A stretch of 39,923 nt of DNA from an uncultured Clostridia bacterium (GTDB taxonomy: Bacteria; Bacillota; Clostridia; Lachnospirales; CAG-274). The translations under genes were made by a program, and so were the position numbers. Under the pieces are notes generated by a model that was not told where the DNA came from, made no database searches, and saw nothing but the letters and a program-made list of their open reading frames with translations. Positions 17,672-27,027 of this stretch are shown in pieces. The stretch's first letter is position 1, and the number at the start of each line of letters is the position of its first letter. The stretch spans positions 1 through 39,923 of the forward strand of contig CALWOZ010000024.1 in the NCBI GenBank assembly GCA_944383305.1, in the 5' to 3' direction.

Positions 17672-17708
17672 GTTTTATTTTATAAACTTTCTTTTTTCAT
17701 AATTTTCT

Positions 17709-17860
17709 GATAATTTAATATATGATTTTATTTTTCAAAATAAAAATTATAAACGTATCTTTGTTTTGATACTATGGCAATTTTGTAAAATAAAATTACC
17801 CCATTATCAAATAACAATAATAAAAATAGCTGTTTATTTTGATACAGAGTATTAAAAAAG
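17709..17860. repeat. dispersed intergenic element, copy 3
   Basis: It follows the order of the copies near 6.6 kb: AAAATTATAAACGTATC (17741-17757), then box AATAATAAAAATAGCTG (17815-17831), then a hairpin TTTTGATAC (17837-17845)/GTATTAAAA (17849-17857) with loop AGA; one G-T pair replaces G-C. Same orientation as copies 1 and 2. No gene seen in 17672-17910. Confidence 0.6.
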
Positions 17861-17910
17861 TCCTTTATTAATATATTTATTAATTAAAACTTGCTTTATG
17901 TCATAATATT

Positions 17911-17940
17911 AAAAAAAGACAGCTAACGGAGCTGTCTTTT
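17911..17940 (-). terminator. strong intrinsic terminator of the candidate small RNA
   Basis: 11-base perfect stem AAAAGACAGCT/AGCTGTCTTTT with a 5-base loop, followed on the minus strand by a T-run. It may also end transcripts from the gene at 18143. Confidence 0.85.
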
Positions 17941-18037
17941 AATAATAAAGAGAAGGTATTTTTTATGGGGTTTACAGTTGAACTTATTGGGGGATGTTCT
18001 TAACTGTAAATGTGAAAATATTTTAAGGGTTTTCACA
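17911..18037 (-). ncRNA. candidate C-rich small RNA, about 125 nt
   Basis: No ORF of note on this strand. The predicted transcript starts just after a TATAAT and consists of three hairpins. The first is AAATGTGAAAA/TTTTCACATTT (18040-18008; the predicted 5' end, 18037, lies a few bases inside its outer stem) with CCC in the loop. The second (18010-17971) has outer stem TTTACAGTT/AACTGTAAA, inner stem GAAC/GTTC and a 12-base loop ATCCCCCAATAA. The third is the terminator. CCCC also lies unpaired between the second and third. Exposed C-rich loops are typical of Firmicutes regulatory RNAs that bind G-rich ribosome sites; that function here is inferred. I cannot match it to a named RNA family. 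Confidence 0.6.
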
Positions 18038-18043
18038 TTTATT

Positions 18044-18073
18044 ATTATAACATATTTTTATAAAAAGTGTTAC
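18044..18073 (-). promoter_or_regulatory. promoter of the candidate small RNA
   Basis: Minus-strand GTAACA (18073-18068), 18-base spacer, perfect TATAAT (18049-18044). The start would fall at the 5' edge of the first hairpin. Confidence 0.55.
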
Positions 18074-18142
18074 CAAAGTTTTATATTTTTTTGATATATT
18101 TTTTGTGCATATTTTACATATTTTTCACATTTTTATAGATAT

Positions 18143-18730
18143 TTAACTATCATAGCTTTCTAAAAACTTCATAAGTTCTTCTTTACCTGTTATTTTTATA
18201 CCCTTTTTTATTTGTTCTTGTTCTTCTTCAGTAAGAGATTCTAATGGTATATCTGTCAGTTCTTTAAGCTTTGTTCCGTTTATTTCTTTTTCATAAAAAA
18301 CTGCTATATATCCGTCATATTCACCTATTATATAGTGTTGTGTACTTTCTCCTTCTATAACTTTTTGTAAGACTACTTCTTTTTCAGAAAAAGATTTCAC
18401 TTGCCATTCTTTAAAATTATCTTCTAAATCGGTCCTTGTTAAATCTATTAAAAAATATGGTGGTACATCTTCTACTGTTTCTGTTATTTGATCACTTTTA
18501 TAAAAATACTCATATGTCATTTTTGTAGAAGGTGTTATTTTAGCAACAGTTATATTATCTACTGGTTTTTGTTGAGCTTGAAAAAAATCTGAGTTAATAT
18601 CTTCGTTATATTCTATGTTTTGTGCTTCCTGCTCATTAGTATTATACATACTGTACCCTATTCCTATGCTAATTATAGAAACAAACACTATAATTATAAA
18701 AAATATAAGTATATATATTTTTTTTAACAT
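18143..18730 (-). CDS. membrane-anchored protein with BofC C-terminal-like domain
   Basis: 195 residues. One N-terminal membrane helix (about 4-27), a polar linker, then a region with MTYEYFYKSDQITETVE. The C-terminal domain (about 115-190) resembles BofC_C: YIIGEYDGYIAVFYE, TDIPLESLTEEEQEQI and KKGIKITGKEELMKFLESY. In Bacillus BofC is an intercompartmental regulator of sigma-K activation. In clostridia this domain occurs in many membrane-anchored proteins without that known role, so only the domain is claimed. GGAGGAT precedes the ATG. The region between it and the small RNA holds no other gene. Confidence 0.75.
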   Translation of the reverse strand: MLKKIYILIFFIIIVFVSIISIGIGYSMYNTNEQEAQNIEYNEDINSDFFQAQQKPVDNITVAKITPSTKMTYEYFYKSDQITETVEDVPPYFLIDLTRTDLEDNFKEWQVKSFSEKEVVLQKVIEGESTQHYIIGEYDGYIAVFYEKEINGTKLKELTDIPLESLTEEEQEQIKKGIKITGKEELMKFLESYDS

Positions 18731-18830
18731 ATTTTATCCTCCATCTAAAAACTTTATATTTATAATTTCCAGATAAAAGATAAAAAATACATTTATTTTG
18801 TAATATTTTTTTGATTATTTATATACTCAA

Positions 18831-21428
18831 TTATTTACTTTCTCTTTTATTTGTAAAAAGTTTTTCTATCTCTACGATTACTATTGGCATAATACAAAGT
18901 ATAGCCACAATAATCCATTGAGTAATATTAAGTTCTACTACTTTAAATATATTTGCAAGAAATGGCACCATTATTACCACTACTTGTAAAATTGTCCCTA
19001 CAATTAAGGCTCCTATTAAATATATATTATTAAATAAATTAATAGAAAAAATAGATTTTTCTGTTTTCATATTAAATGCGTGTATTAGTTGTGATATACT
19101 AAGTGTTGCAAAAGCCATAGTACTTCCCACTATACGCCTTTCAAAAATAACTGTGCCTATGGCATATGCTAATAGTGCAAGAGTACCTATCATCATACCC
19201 TCTAATACTATCCTACTCCATCTATCTCTAGTAAATATACCTGTTTTAGATTTTTTAACCTTTCCTATCATTAAAGATTTATCTGGAGGGTCTATACCAA
19301 GGGCTATGGCTGGTAAAGAATCTGTAACAAGATTTATCCATAATAACTGTATAGCTACAAGTGGACTTTTAAATCCTATTAATAAAGCTACTAATATAGT
19401 TATAATTTCACCTATATTACTAGATAATAAAAAGTGTACTGATTTTTTAATATTTTCATATATTCCTCTCCCCTCTTTTACTGCCTCTACTATTGTAGAA
19501 AAGTTATCATCTGCTAATATAATATCTGCTGCTCCTTTGGCTACGTCTGTTCCTGTTATACCCATAGCACAACCTATGTCTGCTGCTTTTAAAGCTGGTG
19601 CGTCGTTTACTCCATCTCCTGTCATAGCTACTATGTTTCCTCTTTTCTTAAAGGCTTTTACTATACGCACTTTATGCTCTGGGCTTACTCTTGCAAATAT
19701 GTCATATTTATATATATTTTCACAAAGTGACTTTTCTGTCATTTCGTCAAGCTCTGCTCCTGTTATGGCTAGTCCTTCTTTTCTTAATATGCCTATTTTT
19801 CTTCCTATTGCTTTAGCTGTTTCTATGTGATCCCCCGTTATCATAACTGGTTTTATACCTGCTTTTTTACATTTTTCAACAGCTTCAAATGTTTCTTCTC
19901 GTGGAGGGTCTATCATACCAACCATACCTAAAAATATTAGATTTTTTTCTACATTACTACTTTTTACATCTACATAAGTATCTGTATCTTTATAGCATAT
20001 TGCTAATACTCTTAAAGCATCTTTTGCCATAGTCATATTTTCTCTTAATATTTCTTTTTTCTTAATTTGAGTTAACGGTTCTTTTTTACCATTATCATAA
20101 TAATAACTACATTTTTCTAATAAGACATCTATTGCACCTTTTGTTATTATTTTATATCCATTTTTATTTCTATGTACAGTTGTCATCATCTTTCTTTTAG
20201 AATCAAAAGGTATTTCATTTACTCGTGGCAAGCTTTTTTCTTCTTGTTCTTTATAAACTCCGTTTTGTATAGCAAGTTCCATAAGAGCTAACTCTGTTGA
20301 TTCGCCTATTAGTTTATTTTCTAGTCCTATTTCCACGTTATTACATAATGATACCATACTATATAACATTTGTTTATCTTTACTATATGTTTTTACAACA
20401 GTCATTTTATTTTGAGTTAAAGTTCCTGTCTTATCAGAGCATATAACTGTAGCCGAACCTAAGGCCTCTACTGCTGGTAGCTTTCTTATTATGGCATTTC
20501 TTTTAACCATTTTTTCAACGCCTATTGCAAGCATAATAGTAACAATAGCTGGTAACCCCTCTGGTATAGCAGCCACAGCAAGACTTACAGAGGTCATAAA
20601 CATTTCAAAAGGAGGTATTTTTCTAAATAATCCTATAAAAAATATACCAAAACAAATAGCTAATGCTCCTATTCCTAATATTTTGCCTGTTTCTTCTAAT
20701 TTTTTTTGTAAGTTTGTTTGTTCATCTTCTTGATTTATAAGCATATGTGCTATTTTACCCATTTCTGTTTGCATACCTGTAGCTGTTACTATAGCTTTTG
20801 CCTTACCATTTATGGCTAACGTTCCTCTATATACCATATTTTTTCTATCTCCAATAGATTTATTTTCTATATCTATTGTATCTGAAGTTTTATCAATAGG
20901 CATACTTTCACCTGTTAAAGCTGCCTCTTCTATTTTTAAATCTACACATTCTATAATTCTTGCATCTGCCGATATGTAATCTCCATTGTTTATAACTATA
21001 ATATCACCTACAACAAGGCTTGTACTATCTATTTTTTGTAAGGTACCATCTCTTATGACATTTGCCTTAGGTGCTGACATTTTCTTTAATGCTTCTAATG
21101 CCTTTTCAGCTTTGTTTTCTTGTATAAATCCTAAAACGGCATTTAAAAAAACTATTAAAATTATTATTATAGCATCTAAAAAATCTTTTTCTCCTTGTAA
21201 AAGACTTGTTAAAAAGGATACAGCCCCTGCTATTAAAAGTATTATAACCATAAAATCATTAAATTGTGCAAAAAATTTAGCTATACTACTTTTTTTCTTA
21301 TTGTCTTTTATGACGTTTTCTCCATTTTCTTTAAGTCTTTTTGAAGCCTCTTTACTTGATAACCCTGTTTGTATATTTGTTTTTAAATTTTTTTCTGTTT
21401 CCTTAACGTTTATAGAATAATAGTTCAT
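18831..21428 (-). CDS. P-type Ca2+-transporting ATPase (type IIA/IIB-like)
   Basis: 865 residues, full length. N-terminal cation ATPase domain; first membrane pair about 53-102; actuator loop LTGESMP (TGES 172-175); PEGLP at 289-293 in the ion-binding helix; phosphorylation site Asp332 in SDKTGTLTQ; MITGDHIETAKAIG; hinge TGDGVNDAPALKAADIG; six C-terminal helices with LLWINLVTDSLPAIALG. It exports Ca2+ or a similar divalent ion from the cytoplasm using ATP. The PEGLP helix and length match bacterial SERCA-like pumps rather than heavy-metal P1B pumps, and no N-terminal metal-binding domain is present. AAGAGGTG precedes ATG. It is separated from the divergent ytaF by a repeat-bearing intergenic region. 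Confidence 0.93.
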   Translation of the reverse strand: MNYYSINVKETEKNLKTNIQTGLSSKEASKRLKENGENVIKDNKKKSSIAKFFAQFNDFMVIILLIAGAVSFLTSLLQGEKDFLDAIIIILIVFLNAVLGFIQENKAEKALEALKKMSAPKANVIRDGTLQKIDSTSLVVGDIIVINNGDYISADARIIECVDLKIEEAALTGESMPIDKTSDTIDIENKSIGDRKNMVYRGTLAINGKAKAIVTATGMQTEMGKIAHMLINQEDEQTNLQKKLEETGKILGIGALAICFGIFFIGLFRKIPPFEMFMTSVSLAVAAIPEGLPAIVTIMLAIGVEKMVKRNAIIRKLPAVEALGSATVICSDKTGTLTQNKMTVVKTYSKDKQMLYSMVSLCNNVEIGLENKLIGESTELALMELAIQNGVYKEQEEKSLPRVNEIPFDSKRKMMTTVHRNKNGYKIITKGAIDVLLEKCSYYYDNGKKEPLTQIKKKEILRENMTMAKDALRVLAICYKDTDTYVDVKSSNVEKNLIFLGMVGMIDPPREETFEAVEKCKKAGIKPVMITGDHIETAKAIGRKIGILRKEGLAITGAELDEMTEKSLCENIYKYDIFARVSPEHKVRIVKAFKKRGNIVAMTGDGVNDAPALKAADIGCAMGITGTDVAKGAADIILADDNFSTIVEAVKEGRGIYENIKKSVHFLLSSNIGEIITILVALLIGFKSPLVAIQLLWINLVTDSLPAIALGIDPPDKSLMIGKVKKSKTGIFTRDRWSRIVLEGMMIGTLALLAYAIGTVIFERRIVGSTMAFATLSISQLIHAFNMKTEKSIFSINLFNNIYLIGALIVGTILQVVVIMVPFLANIFKVVELNITQWIIVAILCIMPIVIVEIEKLFTNKRESK

Positions 21429-21489
21429 TTGTTCACCTCTTAAATATTTTATTTATATAAATATATTAGCTTGTCTTAATTAATATGCT

Positions 21490-21591
21490 TTTTTTAATTA
21501 GATTATGACTTTGTTTTTTATGACAAAACTTTTGTTTTTATTTTGCTATAAAAATATTATAAGTAGGTGGTTTTAATACTATGTATTAAAA
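21490..21591. repeat. dispersed intergenic element, degenerate copy 4
   Basis: TTAATTAGATTATGACTTTG (21494-21513) parallels CAATTAAGCTATGACTTT of copy 2. The region ends in a perfect 9-base hairpin TTTTAATAC (21571-21579)/GTATTAAAA (21583-21591) with loop TAT. It lies between the divergent ATPase and ytaF genes. Confidence 0.45.
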
Positions 21592-21673
21592 TCTATCATA
21601 ATTTATTAACCCTTTTATTTATTAAACATATATTAACAATAGAATAAATTATGCTAAATATAGGAGGTAAAAA

Positions 21674-22330
21674 ATGATTATACAGTTAGTAGTATTAGCA
21701 ATAGCTTTAAGCATAGATGCTTTTGGTATTGGTATATCATATGGTGTTAGAAAAATAAATTTTAAAATTTTATCTTTAGCCATTATATCTTTTATATCCA
21801 TTTTATTTTCTAGTATATCTCTATGGTTTGGTAACATAATATCATCTATATTTTCAGAAAAAATAACGTCTTTTATAAGTATATTTATTTTAATAATGTT
21901 AGGTATTTTTATTATAAAAAAGGGACTAGAAAAAAATGAACAAAAACCTATACCTAAATCTATGGAGGATAATGAACACAAAAGTATTTACTCACTTTTT
22001 ATAAAGTCACTAGGCATTACAATAAACATTATAAAAACACCTTCCCTATGTGACTTAAATAATTCATCAAAAATAGACCCTAAGGAAGCTTTTTATCTTG
22101 GTATAGCGTTATCTATCGACTGTATAGGAACTAGCATTGCCATATCTTCCTTTAATAAATATACTTTTTTATTTCCTATTTTTGTAGTTATATTCCAATT
22201 GACATTTTTATTATCTGGAATAATATTAGGTAAAAAAACAACATTAAAATTTTTAGATGAAAGTAAAATATCTTTAATATCTGGACTAATATTAATTATT
22301 ATTGGATTGTTAAGGCTTTTAATGATATAA
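21674..22330 (+). CDS. ytaF: sporulation membrane protein YtaF
   Basis: 218 residues. Six or so membrane helices in two related halves; each half begins with an acidic LGIALSID/IALSID motif (residues 9-16 ALSIDAFG and about 155-165 ALSIDCIG), a pattern shared with the MntP family. The middle loop carries PSLCDLNNSSKIDPKEA, characteristic of YtaF. The family is expressed during sporulation in Bacillus; transport substrate is unknown. TAGGAGGT precedes ATG. It reads away from the ATPase and is followed 90 bases later by a TPR gene on the same strand. Confidence 0.85.
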   Translation: MIIQLVVLAIALSIDAFGIGISYGVRKINFKILSLAIISFISILFSSISLWFGNIISSIFSEKITSFISIFILIMLGIFIIKKGLEKNEQKPIPKSMEDNEHKSIYSLFIKSLGITINIIKTPSLCDLNNSSKIDPKEAFYLGIALSIDCIGTSIAISSFNKYTFLFPIFVVIFQLTFLLSGIILGKKTTLKFLDESKISLISGLILIIIGLLRLLMI

Positions 22331-22419
22331 TTTATAAATTTAGTTATTGCATAGCTTATTAATTAATGTTAAAATTTTTATTAAATAATATTTATAAATT
22401 ACATTAATTGAGGTGAGTT

Positions 22420-23148
22420 ATGAAAGGTTATATATATGGTTTTTTAGGAAATGCTTATCTTATTAAATATCAAAGAGAACGTGCTATAAATTGCTTTGAA
22501 AAAGCTTTAAAAAATAATACTAAAAATATATTAGCTATATATAATTATGGTATTATACTTTTACAAGATGGTCATTTTGATAAAGCATTAAAGCTTTTTT
22601 TTAAATCTCAAGAACTTAATAGTAAAAAAGCAAAAAGAAAAAGCACCACTCCTGCTGTTCTTAATAGGACAATGCTTTTAGAAAAAAATATACCTCTTGC
22701 TATATCTAGCTGTTATTGGAGATTAAATAATATGGATAAAGCCATATCTACATTAGAAGATTTAAGAAAAAAATATGAATATGTTAGCCCTAATACTCTA
22801 ACAACTCTTGGTTATTTTTATTTATTAGTTAAAGATTATGAAAAAGCAAAGGAAATATCTCAATTAGCAATAGATGACGATGAAAATTTTTCTTCTGCTT
22901 GGGATAATATGGGGCAAATATATTTAGAACAAAAAGATTTTAAAACAGCTAAAGAAAAGTTTTTAAAATCTATTGAACTTAATCCTAAATCTGTTGATAG
23001 TCTTTATTATTTAGGTATAATAGAAGAAATAGAAAACAATAAAGAAAAGGCTTTAGAATATTTTAAAAAGGCTTTAGACTGTAACATTACCTCTTTAAAT
23101 ACCATATCTAAAGAAGCAATAGAAAATAAAATTAAAAGTTTATCTTAA
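22420..23148 (+). CDS. tetratricopeptide repeat protein
   Basis: 242 residues with about six TPR units: ERAINCFEKALKNNTKNI at about 19-36, then DGHFDKALKLFFKSQELN, then MDKAISTLEDL, then DYEKAKEISQLAIDD, then DFKTAKEKFLKSIELNPKS and NKEKALEYFKKALDC. No signal peptide and no membrane helix. It is a protein-protein interaction scaffold of unknown partner. ATG 22420 has GAGGTG upstream. It may be cotranscribed with ytaF, with which it shares strand, and ends at a bidirectional terminator. Confidence 0.85.
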   Translation: MKGYIYGFLGNAYLIKYQRERAINCFEKALKNNTKNILAIYNYGIILLQDGHFDKALKLFFKSQELNSKKAKRKSTTPAVLNRTMLLEKNIPLAISSCYWRLNNMDKAISTLEDLRKKYEYVSPNTLTTLGYFYLLVKDYEKAKEISQLAIDDDENFSSAWDNMGQIYLEQKDFKTAKEKFLKSIELNPKSVDSLYYLGIIEEIENNKEKALEYFKKALDCNITSLNTISKEAIENKIKSLS

Positions 23149-23189
23149 ACATAAAATTTTAATTAATCAATATTAAAAATCCCATAAAT

Positions 23190-23216
23190 AAAACCACCAG
23201 TTAAACTGGTGGTTTT
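23190..23216. terminator. bidirectional terminator between TPR and PBP genes
   Basis: 11-base perfect stem AAAACCACCAG/CTGGTGGTTTT with loop TTAAA; U-rich on both strands. Convergent genes end at 23148 and 23219. Confidence 0.85.
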
Positions 23217-23218
23217 AT

Positions 23219-26176
23219 TTATGGAGTATCAAAAACTGGTTCTCCTACTGTTTCTTCTTGTGTAGGTTGTTCAGTTTGTGCCACATTAGTAGTTGTTTCT
23301 GTTATTTGTTCTTGAGGAGTAGATGGTATAATATTTCCTAACTCCTGTGGCATAGTAGTTGATTGTGTATTATTGTTTTGATTTGAATTTATATTATCTG
23401 ATGGATTTATTGTAATAGTAGAATTTTCAATACCATCTATTATATCAACTGTACTTCCTTCTCCAGATCCTTCTTCAGTAGACTCATTAGGGTCTATTTC
23501 TATACTTTCTTCTAAATGAATATCACAAACTTCTGTTGGAACTGGATTTTCATCAGTAAAGTCAAATATAGATTTAATTTCTATACTTTCTTCTGGACAA
23601 AAATCACCTGCTAATTTTCCACTATCTTTACAAATAGACACTACTTGATGTTTATCACAAGCCTCTTTAGGTTCTGTACCTTTAAGAAACATATCAACTA
23701 CTACACGATTTCCTCGTGGGTCATTTTTACAATCTTCTGTTGCTATAAGTCCAGAATCTAAACATATTGATACATCTACTATATCTTTTGGTCTTGCTCC
23801 AAAGTTTGCATTTGGTAAATCTTGATGGATTTTTTCCATTACATCACGCCATAGAACTAAATGATATCTATCATTAGGTATAACACGCTTACCTTCTATT
23901 CTAGTCATCATATTAGGTACTACATCGTCATATCTATCATATCCAAACCATATACCTGCTACATAATAAGGCGTATATCCTACAAATGTTAAATCTTTTG
24001 TTTCTTGAGTTGTACCAGTTTTACCAGCAATAGGCATTGATATATTTTTAAATTTTGCTGCTGTACCAGTACCTTTTGTAACAACATCTTGCATCATATC
24101 TGTAAGCATATATGCTGTTGTTTCTTTTATGACTTGTTTAGATTCTCTAGTGGTTGTATCTAATATAGTGTTTCCATCGTGGTCTAAAACTTTTGTATAA
24201 AGCTTTGGCTCATAGTACTTACCACCATTAGCAATGGCTGCATAAGCTGCTGTTACCTCCATTTGAGTAACACCGTAAGTTATACCTCCAAGAGCTGTGG
24301 ATAAATGATTGTCATTTTCAAGAGTTGTAAATCCAAAATTTAAAAGATAGTTATAAGCTGCGTCTACTCCAACCATATTCATAGCTTTAACTGCTAATAT
24401 ATTCATAGATTGTTCTATACCCTCACGAACGGTTGATGGTCCTTTATATCCTTCGCCATACCAGTTTTTAGGACTATAATTACCTATTGTTATTGGTTCA
24501 TCTACTAATACACTTCCTGGCATTAAAACTCCTGTATCTATTGCTGGAGCATATGATGCTAATACTTTAAATACTGAACCTGGCTGTCTTTTAGCATCTG
24601 TTGCTCTATTAAACCCTCTATTAACAGTTTTTTCTCCTCTTCCACCTATAAGGGCTGTTACACTTCCTGTTTTATAGTCCATTATAACCATAGATGACTG
24701 AGGCTGAGTAGAAAAGCTAACTTTATCTGCTATTATTTTTTCATCTGGTCCAAGGTTATTTTCTATCTCCGCTTTTTTATTAGCCACAAAGGCATCGCCT
24801 TCTTCTATAGTTTTTACAAACTGGCGATAGTCTTTGTGCTCTTGTTTGCCTGTTGTACTATTTTCAGTAGAAACTGTATATGTTACATCATATTTATATA
24901 CTACATTTGGGAAAAGTTCATCATTGTTAAAAGAATTTTCTAAAATATTTTGTATATTAGAATCTTTTGTAGAGTATATTTGAAGTCCTCCATTATATAT
25001 AAGGTTATTGGCTTGTACTTCACTTATATTATGTTGCTCTTGTAAGTCTTTAGACACTTGTTCAAATAGAGCATCCTCAAAATAACCGTGTATAATATTT
25101 CCCTCTACCTTTTTCTGTGCGTTACCATCAGATACTTTAGAATATATATCTTCTGCCAATGCTTCGTCATATTGCTTTTTAGTAATCATACTTTGTTCTA
25201 ACATATGGTTTAATATTTTTTCTACTCTTTTTTTGTTATTTTCTGGTTGAGTTCGTGGAGAGTATAATGATGGATTATTTGTTATAGCTGCTATACAAGC
25301 ACTTTCTGCTAGAGTAAGGTCTTTTGCATCTTTATTAAAATAGCCTAAAGCTGCTGCTTGTACACCATTATATCCGTGACCTAAACCAATAGTGTTTAAG
25401 TATAATTCTAATATATATTTTTTTGCACTTCGCTTACTACCAAATTTTTCTTCTAAATAATTTTCATAAGTAACTGCAAGATATTGTTCTTGTATTTTAG
25501 TTTCTATGGTGTTTCTAGTTACTTTTGTTACGTTATTTTTGATAAGCTGTTGTGTTATAGTACTAGCACCTTGTAAACCTGTTGACCCTGTAAGTTTATT
25601 TTTTATAGTAGTGTATCCTGCTCTTACTATCCCTTTTAAGTCTATACCAAAATGGTCATAAAATCTTTCATCTTCCACAGATACTATTGCATTTTGTAAA
25701 TCTACTGAGATTTCATCTAAGGATACGTATTCTCTATTTTCTTTACCGTGAAAACGGTCTATTTCTTGATTATCTTTATCATACACAATAGATGTATAAA
25801 CATTAGGCTCTACTGATATTAAATCTAAATTAGGTGAATCTTGTATTATTCTAACAAAAATACCAGCACTTATACCACCTATAGTAGCCACAACTATAAT
25901 CATAGTTAGTAAAAAGCCTAAACAAGTTCTTCTAAATCTCTTCTTTTTTACTTTTTTACTTTTCTTTTTACTATTTTTACTAGATTTTCTTTTTATCTCA
26001 TTATTAGCTTGGCTTCTTCTTTGTATACTATCTTGTGATTGTGTATTTCTTGGTGTATTTTTTATAGATTTATCAGATAAACCACCTATATTTTGCCTAG
26101 CTTGTCCATTACTAGTCATTCTAGGTCCTTTAACGTTATTTTGTGTATTTTTTTGATTATTTCTTTGTTGACTCAC
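23219..26176 (-). CDS. class A penicillin-binding protein (PBP1A type)
   Basis: 985 residues. Very basic cytoplasmic tail (about 55-82, poly-Lys), membrane helix about 83-109. GT51 glycosyltransferase domain (about 120-310) with catalytic Glu168 in EDERFYDHFG and QGASTITQQL at 202-211. Transpeptidase domain with nucleophile Ser534 in SVFK, SMN at 590-592 and KTGTT from Lys719. Polymerises and cross-links peptidoglycan at the outer membrane face. The C-terminal 180 residues carry two CxDSG...C repeats (around SICLDSG and SICKDSG) and a Ser/Thr/Asn/Gln-rich tail, longer than in many PBP1A. The start is GTG with AAAGGAG eight bases before it; no in-frame ATG is closer. Divergent from yunB. Confidence 0.95.
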   Translation of the reverse strand: MSQQRNNQKNTQNNVKGPRMTSNGQARQNIGGLSDKSIKNTPRNTQSQDSIQRRSQANNEIKRKSSKNSKKKSKKVKKKRFRRTCLGFLLTMIIVVATIGGISAGIFVRIIQDSPNLDLISVEPNVYTSIVYDKDNQEIDRFHGKENREYVSLDEISVDLQNAIVSVEDERFYDHFGIDLKGIVRAGYTTIKNKLTGSTGLQGASTITQQLIKNNVTKVTRNTIETKIQEQYLAVTYENYLEEKFGSKRSAKKYILELYLNTIGLGHGYNGVQAAALGYFNKDAKDLTLAESACIAAITNNPSLYSPRTQPENNKKRVEKILNHMLEQSMITKKQYDEALAEDIYSKVSDGNAQKKVEGNIIHGYFEDALFEQVSKDLQEQHNISEVQANNLIYNGGLQIYSTKDSNIQNILENSFNNDELFPNVVYKYDVTYTVSTENSTTGKQEHKDYRQFVKTIEEGDAFVANKKAEIENNLGPDEKIIADKVSFSTQPQSSMVIMDYKTGSVTALIGGRGEKTVNRGFNRATDAKRQPGSVFKVLASYAPAIDTGVLMPGSVLVDEPITIGNYSPKNWYGEGYKGPSTVREGIEQSMNILAVKAMNMVGVDAAYNYLLNFGFTTLENDNHLSTALGGITYGVTQMEVTAAYAAIANGGKYYEPKLYTKVLDHDGNTILDTTTRESKQVIKETTAYMLTDMMQDVVTKGTGTAAKFKNISMPIAGKTGTTQETKDLTFVGYTPYYVAGIWFGYDRYDDVVPNMMTRIEGKRVIPNDRYHLVLWRDVMEKIHQDLPNANFGARPKDIVDVSICLDSGLIATEDCKNDPRGNRVVVDMFLKGTEPKEACDKHQVVSICKDSGKLAGDFCPEESIEIKSIFDFTDENPVPTEVCDIHLEESIEIDPNESTEEGSGEGSTVDIIDGIENSTITINPSDNINSNQNNNTQSTTMPQELGNIIPSTPQEQITETTTNVAQTEQPTQEETVGEPVFDTP

Positions 26177-26305
26177 TAAATCAACTCCTTTTCAAGCATA
26201 TATTATATCAAATATAAATAAATTAATAAAGTATAAAAATAAAATTTTTTAAATATTGTAATATTTTGCCTACTAATAATTATTAATAACGTAAAGGAGG
26301 GTAAT

Positions 26306-26968
26306 ATGTTCCATAAAAAAAGAAGAATAAAATATAAAAAAAAATATAAACTAAAATTTATACCTCTTATTATTTTATGTATATTTGTATGGTGTATGTA
26401 TTTATTTGTTGTTCAATTTGAAAAAGAAGTTTTGCCTACTGCTATAAAAGTAAGTCAAAAATATGCCACAAATATAATTAATCAAGAGATAAATAAAAGT
26501 GTAGAAAAAATAATAAGTAATATGAATTTATATACCGATGATTTTTTTAATAAAAATATTAATGAAACTACAAATACTACATATTTAGATGTAGATACTA
26601 TATTAATAAATAGCGTTTGTTCCAATGTTTCTGAAGAACTTTCAAAAAATTTAAAAAATATTAGTGACACAAAAATTAAACTTCCTATTGGTATATTTTC
26701 TGGTATAAGTGCTTTTTCTAATGTAGGACCTTCTTTTACTGTGTATTTAAGTTCAATAGGTGATTCAAATGTAGACTATGAGACCAACTTTCAAGCTGTT
26801 GGCATAAATCAAATAAATTTTCAAGTATATCTAAATGTAAATGCTAGTGTAAGCATAGTAAATCCTCTGTATAAAAAAGACATAGATGTATCTAGAAAAT
26901 TAATGCTTGTAAATACTGTATTTAATGGTGATGTACCTAATACATATCTTAATACAAGTATTGACTAA
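26306..26968 (+). CDS. yunB: sporulation protein YunB
   Basis: 220 residues. Basic N-terminus (KKRRIKYKKKYKLK), a single membrane helix (about 17-35), then an extracytoplasmic domain with the family features AIKVSQKYATNIINQEIN, LDVDTILIN, KLPIGIFSGISAFSNVGP and the motif QVYLNVNASVSIVNPL. YunB is needed for normal spore formation in Bacillus and is under sigma-E control there; I see no clear sigma-E box here. AAAGGAGGG precedes ATG. It lies 59 bases upstream of yajC on the same strand. Confidence 0.88.
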   Translation: MFHKKRRIKYKKKYKLKFIPLIILCIFVWCMYLFVVQFEKEVLPTAIKVSQKYATNIINQEINKSVEKIISNMNLYTDDFFNKNINETTNTTYLDVDTILINSVCSNVSEELSKNLKNISDTKIKLPIGIFSGISAFSNVGPSFTVYLSSIGDSNVDYETNFQAVGINQINFQVYLNVNASVSIVNPLYKKDIDVSRKLMLVNTVFNGDVPNTYLNTSID

Positions 26969-27027
26969 ATATTTATATTGTTATATAATTTAATTTAATA
27001 TATGAAAATTTAATAGGAGATGTTAAT

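Noticed and set aside
17965..18003. 12-codon + strand ORF (MGFTVELIGGCS) with AGAAGG upstream
   Set aside because: It lies inside the hairpins of the candidate minus-strand RNA, has no promoter on the + strand and follows a terminator hairpin; probably chance.
19153..21420. Long + strand open frames (up to 225 codons) opposite the P-type ATPase
   Set aside because: The ATPase frame is fully conserved with all catalytic motifs; these are antisense shadows without ribosome sites.
21649..21981. Minus-strand open frame of 110 codons opposite ytaF
   Set aside because: Antisense to the clear YtaF protein, no ribosome site, low-complexity composition.
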